From DASRQK01 sp964401685 (GTDB lineage: Bacteria > Bacteroidota > Bacteroidia > Sphingobacteriales > Sphingobacteriaceae): 64,000 bases of DNA. The position numbers and the translations under genes are program-made. The stretch spans positions 83,018 to 147,017 of the forward strand of contig CAYNZH010000001.1 in the NCBI GenBank assembly GCA_964401685.1. Reading direction: 5' to 3'. Every line of letters starts with the position of its first letter. Position 1 is the stretch's first letter. The notes beneath the pieces were generated by a model. It worked only from the letters and a program-made list of their open reading frames with translations, made no database searches and was not told the origin of the DNA. Positions 8,552 to 17,811 of the stretch are shown piece by piece.

Positions 8552-10663
8552 ATGAATAAAAAACCATTTTTTCCATTTATCATGGTACTCGCTCTTGCCG
8601 TGGCAGGATGTGAAAACGGAGATAAGACCGCTTCAAACCCGCTCCTGGAACCGTTTGACACACCATTTGAGGTTCCACCGTTTGACCGTATAGAAAACAG
8701 TCATTTTAAACCTGCTTTTGACGAAGCATTCAAACAACATAACGCAGAAATTGCGGCAATTGTTCAGAACGAAGACGAACCCACTTTTGAAAACACGATC
8801 CTTGCCTACGAAAATTCAGGCAAATTGCTCAGTCGGGTGAATACGATCTTTGGAAATTTGAATTCCGCGCATACGAATGATGATCTGAAAGCTTTGGCGG
8901 TCGAGTTGGCGCCGATTTCTTCGGCTCATAGGGATAATATTTCCCTGAATGATACCCTTTTCAATCGCATCAAAACGGTATGGGATAACAAAGACTCCTT
9001 TGGTCTGAATGACGAGCAGCACAAGCTTTTGGAGGACTACTATAAGAGCTTTGTTCGCAATGGGGCAAACCTTAATGCAGAAGACAAGGATAAATTGAGG
9101 AAAATCAACTCGGATCTGGCCCTTGCGACCGTGAAATTTGGTCAAAACCTTTTGGAAGAGACCAATGCTTTTGAAATGGTCGTAGAAGATGAGGCTGACC
9201 TCTCTGGCCTGCCATCAGGGCTTGTCGCAGCTGCAGCTGACGAGGCAAAGGCCCGGGGAAAAGAGGGAAAATGGGTGTTCACCCTTCAAAACCCTAGCGT
9301 AATGCCTTTCTTGCAATACGCAGACAATCGGGAATTGAGAAAGGAGATTTGGGACGCGTACCAGATGCGGGGCAACAATGGCAATGCGCATGACAACAAC
9401 CAGGTTTTGGTCGACATAGCCAATTTGCGACTGCAAAGGGCCAATCTTTTAGGCTATGAGACGCACGCGCATTATGTGTTGGAAGAGGCGATGTCTGAAA
9501 ACCCAGAAAATGTTTACGCATTGCTAAATGATCTGTGGACTCCCGCCTTGGCCAAGGCAAAAGTTGAGGCTGCTGACATTAAAAAAGAAATAGTAGCCTC
9601 TGGAGAAAACTTTGATCCAGAGCCTTACGACTGGAGGTACTACACTGAAAAAATCCGTCAGAAACGATTTGCCATCGACGAAGAGGAACTGAAGCCCTAT
9701 TTCAGCCTTCGCAGTGTGACGGAAGGAGCTTTCGAGGTTGCAAACAAGCTTTTTGGGCTGACTTTTCAGCAGTTGAACAATGTGCCAGTCTACCATGAGG
9801 AAGTCGAAGTCTATGAGGTTTTCGATCATGATGGCAGCCATCTGGGACTATTGTACGCGGATTTCTTCCCTCGTGCGTCAAAGCGCGGTGGCGCGTGGAT
9901 GACTTCCTACCGTCGTCAGCAGACTGTTGATGGTGAGCGGGTTGCCCCGGTGATTTCTATCGTATGTAATTTCACTAAACCTGTAGGAGATCAGCCTGCT
10001 TTGCTTACCTTCGATGAGGCAAACACCTTGTTTCACGAGTTTGGCCATGCCCTTCACGGTCTCTTGTCAAATGTAACCTACGAAAGCCTCTCAGGCACCT
10101 CGGTTTCCCGGGATTTTGTGGAGCTCCCTTCACAAATCATGGAAAATTGGGCTGCGGACTCAGAAGTGCTGAAAAGCTACGCAAAGCACTATGAAACAGG
10201 CGAGCCGATTCCAGATGAACTGATTCAGAAATTGGAAAATGCGGGCACCTTTGATCAGGGCTTTGCCACGGTCGAATACCTTGCGGCCAGCTTGCTGGAT
10301 ATGGATTACCACACGCAAACCTCGGAAATCACCCAATCCGCGGAGGATTTTGAGGCGGCATCTATGCAGAAAGCAGGTCTGATTGACGAAATCATCCCGA
10401 GATACCGCAGCTCTTATTTCAACCATATTTTTGCCTCTGGATATTCCGCAGGTTACTACAGTTACATTTGGGCTGAAGTATTGGATTCTGATGCTTTTGC
10501 GGCTTTCAAGGAAACTAGCCTGTACGATAAGGCTACTGCGGATTCCTTCCGTAAAAACATTCTCGAAAGAGGCGGAACTGAGAAACCAGCTGTTCTTTAC
10601 CAGAAATTTAGAGGGGCGGATCCAAATCCGATCTATTTGCTGAGAAAACGAGGGTTGGATTAA
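8552..10663 (+). CDS. M3 family metallopeptidase lipoprotein (Dcp/oligopeptidase A-like)
   Basis: A 703-residue zinc peptidase of the thimet oligopeptidase/Dcp family that degrades short peptides. The active site HEFGHALHG begins at His495, with the further ligand expected about 25 residues on in the segment containing DFVELPSQIMENW. The N-terminus MNKKPFFPFIMVLALAVAGC is a lipoprotein signal, so the enzyme is probably anchored in the periplasm or outer membrane, unlike cytosolic E. coli Dcp (681 residues); periplasmic forms are common in Bacteroidota. The ATG at 8552 is chosen because it starts the signal peptide and follows a promoter motif, although an open frame continues upstream. A terminator follows. 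Confidence 0.93.
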   Translation: MNKKPFFPFIMVLALAVAGCENGDKTASNPLLEPFDTPFEVPPFDRIENSHFKPAFDEAFKQHNAEIAAIVQNEDEPTFENTILAYENSGKLLSRVNTIFGNLNSAHTNDDLKALAVELAPISSAHRDNISLNDTLFNRIKTVWDNKDSFGLNDEQHKLLEDYYKSFVRNGANLNAEDKDKLRKINSDLALATVKFGQNLLEETNAFEMVVEDEADLSGLPSGLVAAAADEAKARGKEGKWVFTLQNPSVMPFLQYADNRELRKEIWDAYQMRGNNGNAHDNNQVLVDIANLRLQRANLLGYETHAHYVLEEAMSENPENVYALLNDLWTPALAKAKVEAADIKKEIVASGENFDPEPYDWRYYTEKIRQKRFAIDEEELKPYFSLRSVTEGAFEVANKLFGLTFQQLNNVPVYHEEVEVYEVFDHDGSHLGLLYADFFPRASKRGGAWMTSYRRQQTVDGERVAPVISIVCNFTKPVGDQPALLTFDEANTLFHEFGHALHGLLSNVTYESLSGTSVSRDFVELPSQIMENWAADSEVLKSYAKHYETGEPIPDELIQKLENAGTFDQGFATVEYLAASLLDMDYHTQTSEITQSAEDFEAASMQKAGLIDEIIPRYRSSYFNHIFASGYSAGYYSYIWAEVLDSDAFAAFKETSLYDKATADSFRKNILERGGTEKPAVLYQKFRGADPNPIYLLRKRGLD

Positions 10664-10693
10664 GTAAAAAAGATGTAAATTCTCGAACTTTAC

Positions 10694-10726
10694 AAAAGCC
10701 CTGGCCCTTCTGCCGGGGCTTTTTAT
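10694..10726. terminator. bidirectional terminator between convergent genes
   Basis: The stem AGCCCTGGC / GCCGGGGCT with a short loop is flanked by A and T runs. It lies between the M3 peptidase stop (10663) and the PorP/SprF stop (10728) and could serve both genes. Confidence 0.85.
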
Positions 10727-10727
10727 T

Positions 10728-11741
10728 TTAAAAATAACGTGGGTTGAGCATTCGGGGTGCTTCACCAAAGGTGATTCCGAGGGTAATTTCGTGGGATCCA
10801 TTTTGGAGCGTGCTCAAGCGGCTCACAATATAGTCGTAGGAATAACCTGCCCTAAAGCGGTCGGTCACATAAAATTGTGCAATGGCTGAAAAAGAGTTAC
10901 GAGGACTCAAAGGGTTGCCGGTGTAACGCTGGTAATCTTTCTCCCAGGCGGTGACTCCCGTCCGCCAACCGGCTCCTAGCCACACCCTATCGCCCAAAAT
11001 AAACATCGCGTTGAGATCCAAGCTCGATGGGCCGCGGAAATCCTCTTTCCAGAGCAGACTTGGACGAAATCTCAAGCCTTCCTCAAGGTTGAACAGTGCT
11101 CCACCCATTACGTAAATGTGGCGGCGGCGGCGGAGATTGTCCGTAGTCGTTTTGTCCCATCTAAAGATGTTGTCACTTTGGTCTCCCGAGAGCATGTCCA
11201 TCACCGAAACCCCTGCATACCATTGGGGACTGCTAAAATGCAATCCCATCCGGACATCGGGAACGAAATCACTGATGCGTCCTGTGGGAATATTCGGATC
11301 CCCCGACTCTACAGGATCCAGCATCCTTCCATTGAGGCTGTACTGCGTTACTCCGGCTGCAATCCCGAAACTAAGTCTTCTCGTGTCTCGCTCATCGAGG
11401 CGGAGGCGGAGGGCATAATTTGCATAAGCCGAAGTTGCGGATTGGGGACCAATTCTATCGGCAATTATTTGCAGGCCCACGCCATGACGCTTCCCCACCA
11501 TGTTTGTGATTCCATCCACGGAGAGAGACGCTGCCTGAGGCGCTCCGTCCAAGCCCACCCACTGGCTCCTCAATCCCAGTTGTCCAAACCATTCCTCCTT
11601 ATATCCTGCGTAAGCAGGGTTGATACTCAAGGAGTTGAAAATATACTGCGTCATCTGTATATTCTGTTGAGCGACTGCCATCGAGGCATTCAGCAAAAAA
11701 ATAAAGCAGAATAACTTAAATTTTAAATGTTTTTTCATCAT
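10728..11741 (-). CDS. PorP/SprF family type IX secretion outer-membrane protein
   Basis: A 337-residue exported beta-barrel protein. The signal peptide ends near AVAQQ, followed by the diagnostic family start QNIQMTQYIFNSLSINPAYAGYKE. Alternating aromatic strands run to the C-terminal NPRYF. PorP/SprF proteins belong to, or are paralogues attached to, the type IX secretion and gliding apparatus of Bacteroidota, where family members bind the PorE-like complex or help export adhesins. Multiple paralogues are usual, and a partner secreted protein often sits next door; no such partner is present here, so its specific role is open. It lies 17 bp downstream of ugd on the same strand. Confidence 0.9.
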   Translation of the reverse strand: MMKKHLKFKLFCFIFLLNASMAVAQQNIQMTQYIFNSLSINPAYAGYKEEWFGQLGLRSQWVGLDGAPQAASLSVDGITNMVGKRHGVGLQIIADRIGPQSATSAYANYALRLRLDERDTRRLSFGIAAGVTQYSLNGRMLDPVESGDPNIPTGRISDFVPDVRMGLHFSSPQWYAGVSVMDMLSGDQSDNIFRWDKTTTDNLRRRRHIYVMGGALFNLEEGLRFRPSLLWKEDFRGPSSLDLNAMFILGDRVWLGAGWRTGVTAWEKDYQRYTGNPLSPRNSFSAIAQFYVTDRFRAGYSYDYIVSRLSTLQNGSHEITLGITFGEAPRMLNPRYF

Positions 11742-11758
11742 CTTGCTGGGATAAATTT

Positions 11759-13120
11759 CTATTCTCCAATAGAATAGTAGGTGAAACCCAGAGTTGCCAT
11801 CGTTTTTTTATCCAATAATCGCCGCCCATCAAAAACGAAGGCTGGTTTTTTCATCGAATTATAAATACGCTGCCAATCATAGCTCCTGATCTCGTCCCAC
11901 TCCGTCAAAATCGCGATCGCGTAAGCATCCTTAGCCGCAGTGTAAGGGTCTGATGCGACCTCAAGCACTGCCTCTGGCTGGTCAATGTCTGAAAATATAC
12001 GCTCTTGCGACACCCTGGGGTCATACACGGAGAGGCGCGCCTCTTCCAGAAGAAGAGCGTTTGCCACGTGGATCGCTGGAGATTCTCGGGAATCGTTGGT
12101 GTCTTTTTTAAATGCCCAACCGAAAAAGGCTATTTTTTTGCCTGAAACCGTATCGAATAGACTTTTGACAATCTTGTCGGCGAAGCGATCCTTCTGATGG
12201 TTGTTTAGCACTACGACCTGTTCCCAATAGTCTGCAACCGCGTCCAGGTTATACGATCGAGCGATATACACCAGGTTGAGTATGTCCTTTTGAAAACAGG
12301 ACCCCCCGAAGCCTACCGACGCATTGAGAAATTTCGGTCCGATGCGGCTGTCCATACCCACTGCTCTCGCAACCTCGTCCACGTTGGCTCCGGTCGCTTC
12401 GCACAATTCTGAAATCGCATTGATGGAAGACACTCTCTGGGCAAGAAATGCGTTTGCTGTAAGTTTTGAAAGCTCTGAAGACCACAGATTTGTCGTCAAA
12501 ATACGTTCCGGACTTACCCATCTTTCATAGATGTTGCGTAGCGCGGCGACCGCATCGGGATTTTCCCCGCCTATTAGTACCCGATCAGGATCAAGAAGAT
12601 CATTGATGGCTGTTCCCTCGGATAGAAACTCCGGATTGGAAAGAACGGAAAATTTTGGCCCGGTCCCGCTGTACTTCAGGATGTGCTGAATGGACGAAGC
12701 AGTACGAACCGGAATGGTAGATTTTTCGACGACAATCTTGTCCGACGTCGCGACTTCAGCGATCTGCCTGGCACAGGCTTCGATAAACTTCAGGTCCGCA
12801 GCCATCCCCTTCCCCTTCCCGTAGCTTTTGGTCGGTGTGTTTACAGAGATAAAAATCATCTGGGCTTCCTCAATACCGGCGGCAATGTCTTTGGAGAAGA
12901 ACAAGTTCCGTCCCCGGGTCTCAGCGACAATCTCTTTCAATCCAGGCTCATACACAGGAAGACGCTCCAAATCATCGCTATTCCAGGCATCAATTTTCTC
13001 GGGATTGGCATCCACGAGCGTAATTTTGAGGTGTGGACATTTTTTCGCGAGGACTGCCATAGTCGGGCCGCCAACATACCCTGCACCAATACAACAAATG
13101 TGTGTTACGTTTATGTTCAT
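11759..13120 (-). CDS. ugd: UDP-glucose 6-dehydrogenase
   Basis: A 453-residue NAD-dependent enzyme that oxidises UDP-glucose to UDP-glucuronate for surface polysaccharides. The Rossmann motif GAGYVGGP is near the N-terminus, the substrate-region motif PEFLSEGTAINDLLDPDRVLIG is present with extra spacing typical of animal-type UGDH, and the catalytic Cys275 is in VGFGGSCFQKDI. The C-terminal domain motif FGWAFKKDTNDSRESPAI is intact. Length and motifs are closer to the eukaryote-like branch than to short bacterial Ugd. The upstream region is the palindromic divergent promoter shared with mutL. Confidence 0.95.
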   Translation of the reverse strand: MNINVTHICCIGAGYVGGPTMAVLAKKCPHLKITLVDANPEKIDAWNSDDLERLPVYEPGLKEIVAETRGRNLFFSKDIAAGIEEAQMIFISVNTPTKSYGKGKGMAADLKFIEACARQIAEVATSDKIVVEKSTIPVRTASSIQHILKYSGTGPKFSVLSNPEFLSEGTAINDLLDPDRVLIGGENPDAVAALRNIYERWVSPERILTTNLWSSELSKLTANAFLAQRVSSINAISELCEATGANVDEVARAVGMDSRIGPKFLNASVGFGGSCFQKDILNLVYIARSYNLDAVADYWEQVVVLNNHQKDRFADKIVKSLFDTVSGKKIAFFGWAFKKDTNDSRESPAIHVANALLLEEARLSVYDPRVSQERIFSDIDQPEAVLEVASDPYTAAKDAYAIAILTEWDEIRSYDWQRIYNSMKKPAFVFDGRRLLDKKTMATLGFTYYSIGE

Positions 13121-13139
13121 ATATAAATCCCGTGTGGGG

Positions 13140-13180
13140 AAAACACAAATTTACAATTTAATGTTGTAAATTTGTGTTTT
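13140..13180. promoter_or_regulatory. 17-bp-arm perfect palindrome with opposed -7 motifs between ugd and mutL
   Basis: AAAACACAAATTTACAA (13140-13156) is the exact reverse complement of TTGTAAATTTGTGTTTT (13164-13180), with a 7-nt loop. Each arm contains TAAATTTG, one facing mutL (13167-13174) and one facing ugd (13152 down to 13145). The right arm ends immediately before the mutL ATG at 13181. It could be a symmetric divergent promoter, an operator, or both. Confidence 0.7.
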
Positions 13181-15052
13181 ATGATTAAATCTAAGGAACA
13201 CCCTGGGATCATTCGGCGATTGCCTGAAGCGGTTGCTAATCAAATTGCTGCGGGAGAGGTTGTGCAACGCCCGGCGTCTGCCGTCAAAGAGCTGATCGAG
13301 AACGCAATTGATGCTGGAGCAGACCGCATTCAACTATTCGTTCGCGATGCGGGCAAAACCCTGCTCCAAGTCATAGACAATGGCAGCGGTATGCTGGAGG
13401 AGGATGCAATCATAAGTTTTCAACGCCATGCAACCTCCAAGATCAGAAAAGCCGAGGATCTGTTTGCCATTCGCTCTATGGGGTTTAGGGGAGAGGCCCT
13501 GGCTTCCATTGCGGCGATTGCTCAGGTAGAGTTAAAAACACGTCGCTACGAGGACGAGCTTGGTGCGCTGATCCGTGTCGAAGGCTCTGAAATCGTGCAC
13601 AGGGAGCCGACCGCAGCGTCGCCCGGAACCAGTATTTCGGTCAAAAACCTGTTTTACAATATCCCTGCGCGGCGGAATTTTCTCAAAAGCAATCCGGTCG
13701 AAATGCGGCATATCGTGGATGAGTTTCATCGCTGTGCACTCGCTCATCCAGAAATACATTTTTCTTTTCACAGTGAAGGCAACGAAATTTATCACCTTCC
13801 GAGTGGCACGCTGAAACAACGTATCGTCCATCTTTTTGGCAAAAATTACAACGAAAGGCTGGTTCCGATCACCGAAGATACCACAATCATCCGGCTGAGA
13901 GGCTTTATAGGCAAACCAAACTATGCAAAACGTACGCGAGGGGAGCAGTTTTTCTTTGTAAACAAGAGATTTATCAAGGACTCATACTTGCATCATGCAA
14001 TCATGAACGCGTATGCCGAGGTTTTGCAGCCGGACACCTTTCCCCTGTATGTTTTGTTTATCGATATTGACCCCGGGAAAATTGACATTAACGTGCATCC
14101 GACCAAGACCGAGATTAAATATGAAGATGAGCGCGCGATTTACGCGATCGTTCGGTCTGCTGTAAGACGGTCTCTCGGACATTTTCACATCACGCCGAGC
14201 ATCGATTTCGATCAGGAAACGGGATTGTCCCACTTGATGGAGTCGCAGGCGGATAAGGGGGAAATCAAGGCTCCGCAAATCGCCTTCAATCCCGAGTTCA
14301 ATCCTTTTTCCGCTGACAACGACAAAGCCGAGGGACGAAGCAGGAACGAAAGGCAAGAAAACTGGGACACCCTGTACAAAATCACCCAGAGCGTTGAGTC
14401 CCGACAGCTGGACCTGACTCACGAATCCACGAATTTTGAGGAATCGCTGACAGAGCCCGAGCAAGAGCCGGAGAAAAACATCTCAAATCGCTTATTTCAG
14501 CTGCATCGCAAGTATATCATTTCACAGGTACACTCGGGTTTTCTACTGATAGACCAGCAAGCTGCACACGAGAGAATTCTTTACGAGCACTTTCTATCGC
14601 TTTTGGAATCGAGACGGGGCAGCAGTCAGCGCAGCCTTTTCCCTCAGACACTACATTTCAACGGCGGAGACGCCGCGCTCGTTGAGGAACTCCTGCCAGA
14701 GATCGAAGCGCTGGGTTTTCAACTCAGTTACCTAGGCAAAAACACTTACGTCGTCGAAGGAATTCCCGCTGACCTACACAAAGCCCTCAACGAAAAAGAG
14801 GTGTTTGAGCAGCTTCTCGAAGACTTTAAGAACAACAAAGCGCAACTCAAACTTTCGACCCGAGACAACCTGGCCCGGAGTTTGGCGAAAAGTGCCGCGA
14901 TCAAAGAGGGGACAGCCCTCGAGCCCAGTGAAATGGCTGAACTAATCGACAAGCTTTTCGCTTGCCAGTCCGCAAATATGTCCATTTACGGCCGGCCGGT
15001 AATCCTGACTTTCACCATGAAAGAGTTGCTCAGCCGTTTCGAAAAACAGTAA
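13181..15052 (+). CDS. mutL: DNA mismatch repair protein MutL
   Basis: A protein of about 623 residues that couples mismatch recognition by MutS to strand incision. The GHKL ATPase motifs are intact: ELIENAIDAGA, DNGSGM and FRGEALASI. A variable acidic linker covers roughly residues 345-435. The C-terminal dimerisation domain has DQQAAHERILYE (starting at residue 458), which is the endonuclease motif with the usual His replaced by Gln. The downstream zinc-site motif is degenerate (ACQSANMSIYGRP). The frame opens at 13172, but the ATG at 13181 directly follows the palindrome and starts the family-like MIKSKEHPGIIRRLPEAV. It heads a plus-strand run with two rhomboids and an EEP-family gene. Confidence 0.95.
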   Translation: MIKSKEHPGIIRRLPEAVANQIAAGEVVQRPASAVKELIENAIDAGADRIQLFVRDAGKTLLQVIDNGSGMLEEDAIISFQRHATSKIRKAEDLFAIRSMGFRGEALASIAAIAQVELKTRRYEDELGALIRVEGSEIVHREPTAASPGTSISVKNLFYNIPARRNFLKSNPVEMRHIVDEFHRCALAHPEIHFSFHSEGNEIYHLPSGTLKQRIVHLFGKNYNERLVPITEDTTIIRLRGFIGKPNYAKRTRGEQFFFVNKRFIKDSYLHHAIMNAYAEVLQPDTFPLYVLFIDIDPGKIDINVHPTKTEIKYEDERAIYAIVRSAVRRSLGHFHITPSIDFDQETGLSHLMESQADKGEIKAPQIAFNPEFNPFSADNDKAEGRSRNERQENWDTLYKITQSVESRQLDLTHESTNFEESLTEPEQEPEKNISNRLFQLHRKYIISQVHSGFLLIDQQAAHERILYEHFLSLLESRRGSSQRSLFPQTLHFNGGDAALVEELLPEIEALGFQLSYLGKNTYVVEGIPADLHKALNEKEVFEQLLEDFKNNKAQLKLSTRDNLARSLAKSAAIKEGTALEPSEMAELIDKLFACQSANMSIYGRPVILTFTMKELLSRFEKQ

Positions 15053-15063
15053 AAACCTGAAAA

Positions 15064-15795
15064 ATGACCAACATGAACACTCCATTTGCCGCCATACCCC
15101 CAGTTGTAAAAAACCTGTTGATACTAAACATCATCTGCTTTGTAGGAACCTTCATTTTCGTGGATGCAAACAGGCTATTCGGTGTATACTACCCTGACTC
15201 ACCATTTTTCAGGGTGTGGCAGATCATTACATATATGTTTATGCACGGATCTTTTATGCACCTCCTGCTGAACATGTTTATACTATTTATGTTTGGCCCG
15301 GTCATAGAGCAAATGCTGGGATCTAAACGGTTTCTGAACTTCTATCTGATCACTGGACTGGGTGCACTCGCACTGCAGTTTCTGGTGCAAGGACTCGAGG
15401 TTTATAGCATCACAGGGACATTCACTGCCGGAGATTATCTTCGGTTTGAAATGCTGGAGAACAGGGTCTACAGCAATCATCCGGCGCTCGACTCCGAGGG
15501 CTTTCTCAAGCTGAGAACAATTTATGCCACCACCATGGTCGGAGCCTCGGGTGCGATTTTTGGAATTTTGATCGCTTTCGGCATTCTGTTTCCAAACACT
15601 CCTTTATATTTAATGTTTATTCCAGTACCCATAAAAGCAAAGTATTTTATAGCAGGATATATCGTATTCGAATTATACATGGGCCTCTCAAGGTCGGGGT
15701 CGTCGATAGCACATTTTGCCCATCTCGGCGGTGCGTTATTTGGCTTTATTTTGATTAAATTGTGGCGGGTAAAAAGACCGGGATACTGGTCCTAA
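15064..15795 (+). CDS. rhomboid family intramembrane serine protease
   Basis: A 243-residue inner-membrane protease with six predicted transmembrane helices. The active-site serine is Ser162 in the GxSG motif VGASGAIFG and the catalytic histidine is His220 in AHFAHLGGALFGF. The conserved HGSFMHLLLNMFIL stretch lies in helix 2 (residues 61-74). A loop of about 45 residues (110-155), longer than usual, separates helices 3 and 4. It starts 11 bp after mutL and 12 bp before a second, divergent rhomboid. The ATG at 15073 is an alternative start. Substrates are unknown. Confidence 0.93.
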   Translation: MTNMNTPFAAIPPVVKNLLILNIICFVGTFIFVDANRLFGVYYPDSPFFRVWQIITYMFMHGSFMHLLLNMFILFMFGPVIEQMLGSKRFLNFYLITGLGALALQFLVQGLEVYSITGTFTAGDYLRFEMLENRVYSNHPALDSEGFLKLRTIYATTMVGASGAIFGILIAFGILFPNTPLYLMFIPVPIKAKYFIAGYIVFELYMGLSRSGSSIAHFAHLGGALFGFILIKLWRVKRPGYWS

Positions 15796-15807
15796 TCTTT
15801 TACAGAC

Positions 15808-16707
15808 ATGAGGAAACCAACGCTTATTGCAGATTTAAAATACAAGGCTTTTCAAAGCAATAATCCTTTGTATCTTTTTATTGCTATAAACGTACTGCTT
15901 TTTCTGGCCATTCATGTCGTGCGACTGCTCGGTGTTTTTGGATTGTTTCCGGCAGGCTGGGACGGCTATTTTCTGTGGTTTTTTCAACTCCCCGCTTCCT
16001 TTGGAGACGCTGTTTACAGGCCATGGACCCTGCTGACCTATATGTTCACCCAGGTAGGATTCTTCCACCTGCTTTTCAATATGCTTTGGCTGTTCTGGAT
16101 GGGGCAAATATTTATGGATTTCCTGAGCCGCAGGCAGTTTATAGGCGTCTATCTGTTGGGGGGGTTGGTTGGCGCGCTCATGTTTTTGCTGGCGTACAAT
16201 CTTCTTCCTTTTTTTGAGCCTTACCGCTTTTCACATGTCTTAATCGGATCCTCGGCCAGCGTCAGCGCAGTCATCTTTGCGATCGCCACCCTGGTACCCA
16301 ATTATAGCATTCGAATGCTTTTTTTCGGGAATGTGAAGCTGAAGTACCTCGCACTTGTTTTTATTATTTTGGACGTTCTAGGTTTGGGCGGCTCCAATAC
16401 TGGAGGTAGCATAGCCCATATTGGCGGAGCAATTTTTGGTTTCATCTATATCAAACAGCTTCAAAAAGGCAACGACTTTTCAGAAATATTCAAGTTGAAA
16501 CGCAAAAAGCGTTTGAAAGTCGTCAGAAGCAAAGCAGCCGGGAGAGGAGGGGGCCAGCCAGGAAGTCAAAACTTTGGGCCAACAGCTGTGAACCAAGATG
16601 AAATCGATAAAATTCTCGATAAGATTTCCCAAAATGGTTATGATAGTTTGACCAAAAGCGAGAAAGAGCTTTTATTTAAAGCAAGTAAACAGGAACAGAG
16701 CGACTGA
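15808..16707 (+). CDS. rhomboid family protease with C-terminal DUF6576-like tail
   Basis: A 299-residue second rhomboid. The serine region is IGSSASVSAVIFA (Ser149; GxSA instead of GxSG, which is common in Bacteroidota homologues) and the histidine is His204 in SIAHIGGAIFGF. Residues of about 220-299 form a cytoplasmic tail that is first basic (KRKKRLKVVR) and then carries an acidic helical segment, DEIDKILDKISQNGYDSL, resembling the DUF6576 domain found on Bacteroidota rhomboids. It lies in one transcription unit with mutL, the first rhomboid and the EEP-family gene (2-bp gap). Both active-site residues are present, so it is expected to be active. Confidence 0.92.
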   Translation: MRKPTLIADLKYKAFQSNNPLYLFIAINVLLFLAIHVVRLLGVFGLFPAGWDGYFLWFFQLPASFGDAVYRPWTLLTYMFTQVGFFHLLFNMLWLFWMGQIFMDFLSRRQFIGVYLLGGLVGALMFLLAYNLLPFFEPYRFSHVLIGSSASVSAVIFAIATLVPNYSIRMLFFGNVKLKYLALVFIILDVLGLGGSNTGGSIAHIGGAIFGFIYIKQLQKGNDFSEIFKLKRKKRLKVVRSKAAGRGGGQPGSQNFGPTAVNQDEIDKILDKISQNGYDSLTKSEKELLFKASKQEQSD

Positions 16708-16709
16708 CC

Positions 16710-17810
16710 ATGCGTAAGTTTTTAAAATCGTCCTTTCTGAGTATTCAGATTTTCTTTGCGGTACTCTTACTCTTGAGTTACCTTGCTCCTAAAGTAAATC
16801 CAAATGCCTTCTGGCCTATTGCTTTTTTGGGAATGGCTTTTCTGCCTCTTTTTGTGATCAACCTCCTTTTCTTTCTGTGGTGGGCAATACAAAAAAGGTA
16901 TTATGCGTTGATTTCTTTGATCGCACTTGTCATGGGATGGGGGACGCTCAAGGATCATTTCGGGTTCAATTATTTCGATAAGCGACCAGCGGCAGGACAC
17001 GAGGAAAGTCTGAGGGTCTTGAGTTACAATGTTCATCTTTTTAGAGCCAAGAATCAGGCCAGCAGCGAACCTTCGATTCTCGAGGATGTATATCAGCTTG
17101 TCGACGAAAATGCACCGTCAATCGTTTGCTTGCAAGAGTTCTATACGCGTCACCGAGGGAAATATCAGATCGCCGAGCATTTTAAAACGCAATTGGGGCT
17201 GCCACACCAGTACTTTCATCCCGTAGCAAAAAACGAGCATGAATCGTATGGGCTGGCAATATTTTCTAAATTTCCCATCGTAGGGTCAGGACATTTGCCT
17301 GCTTTCGAAAATGGTGTGAACAGCATCATTTTTGCCGACATACAATATAAAGATACGGTCATTCGGGTGTATAATGTCCACCTTCGGTCATTTGGCTTCG
17401 TAAAAGAGGACTATGATTTTATCCGAAAACCCACCGGGACAATTGAGACAGATATGGCTGCCACACGAAAAATCGGCTCCCGGCTGAAGAGTGGTTTCCA
17501 GGTGCGGAGCGAGCAAGCGCTTTCGCTAAAAGATCACCTTTCTCAGGTTTCGACGCCTTATATTATCATGGGCGACTTCAATGATACACCACTCTCCTTT
17601 GCTGTAGGCCAGGTGAAAAAGGGGTTGAAAAACACGTTTCTGGAGAAAGGGCGAGGATGGGGCGTAACTTACAATGGAGATTTCCCAAATTTTCAGATCG
17701 ATTATATCTTTAACACCCTGGATTTCGCGGTAGCCGACTATGGAATCATCAAGAAAAAAAGCTCCGACCACTACCCAGTATGGGCCGATTTGAGCTTGCA
17801 AAGCGAATAA
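16710..17810 (+). CDS. membrane-anchored endonuclease/exonuclease/phosphatase family protein
   Basis: A 366-residue protein. Two to three N-terminal transmembrane helices (residues 10-80) precede an EEP (DNase I-like) catalytic domain with SYNVHLF, CLQEFY, the metal-site VHLRSFG, GDFND and the terminal SSDHYPVWADL. The topology places the hydrolase domain on one side of the inner membrane, probably the periplasm. Family members hydrolyse nucleic acids, phosphoinositides or sphingomyelin, so the substrate cannot be inferred. It is the last gene of the mutL run and ends 1 bp before the stop of the converging S41 protease gene. Confidence 0.85.
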   Translation: MRKFLKSSFLSIQIFFAVLLLLSYLAPKVNPNAFWPIAFLGMAFLPLFVINLLFFLWWAIQKRYYALISLIALVMGWGTLKDHFGFNYFDKRPAAGHEESLRVLSYNVHLFRAKNQASSEPSILEDVYQLVDENAPSIVCLQEFYTRHRGKYQIAEHFKTQLGLPHQYFHPVAKNEHESYGLAIFSKFPIVGSGHLPAFENGVNSIIFADIQYKDTVIRVYNVHLRSFGFVKEDYDFIRKPTGTIETDMAATRKIGSRLKSGFQVRSEQALSLKDHLSQVSTPYIIMGDFNDTPLSFAVGQVKKGLKNTFLEKGRGWGVTYNGDFPNFQIDYIFNTLDFAVADYGIIKKKSSDHYPVWADLSLQSE

Positions 17811-17811
17811 A

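Noticed and set aside
11117..11132. GCGGCGGCGGCGG run in the PorP/SprF gene as a microsatellite
   Set aside because: It is only four to five triplets encoding a short arginine-rich turn and needs no special explanation.
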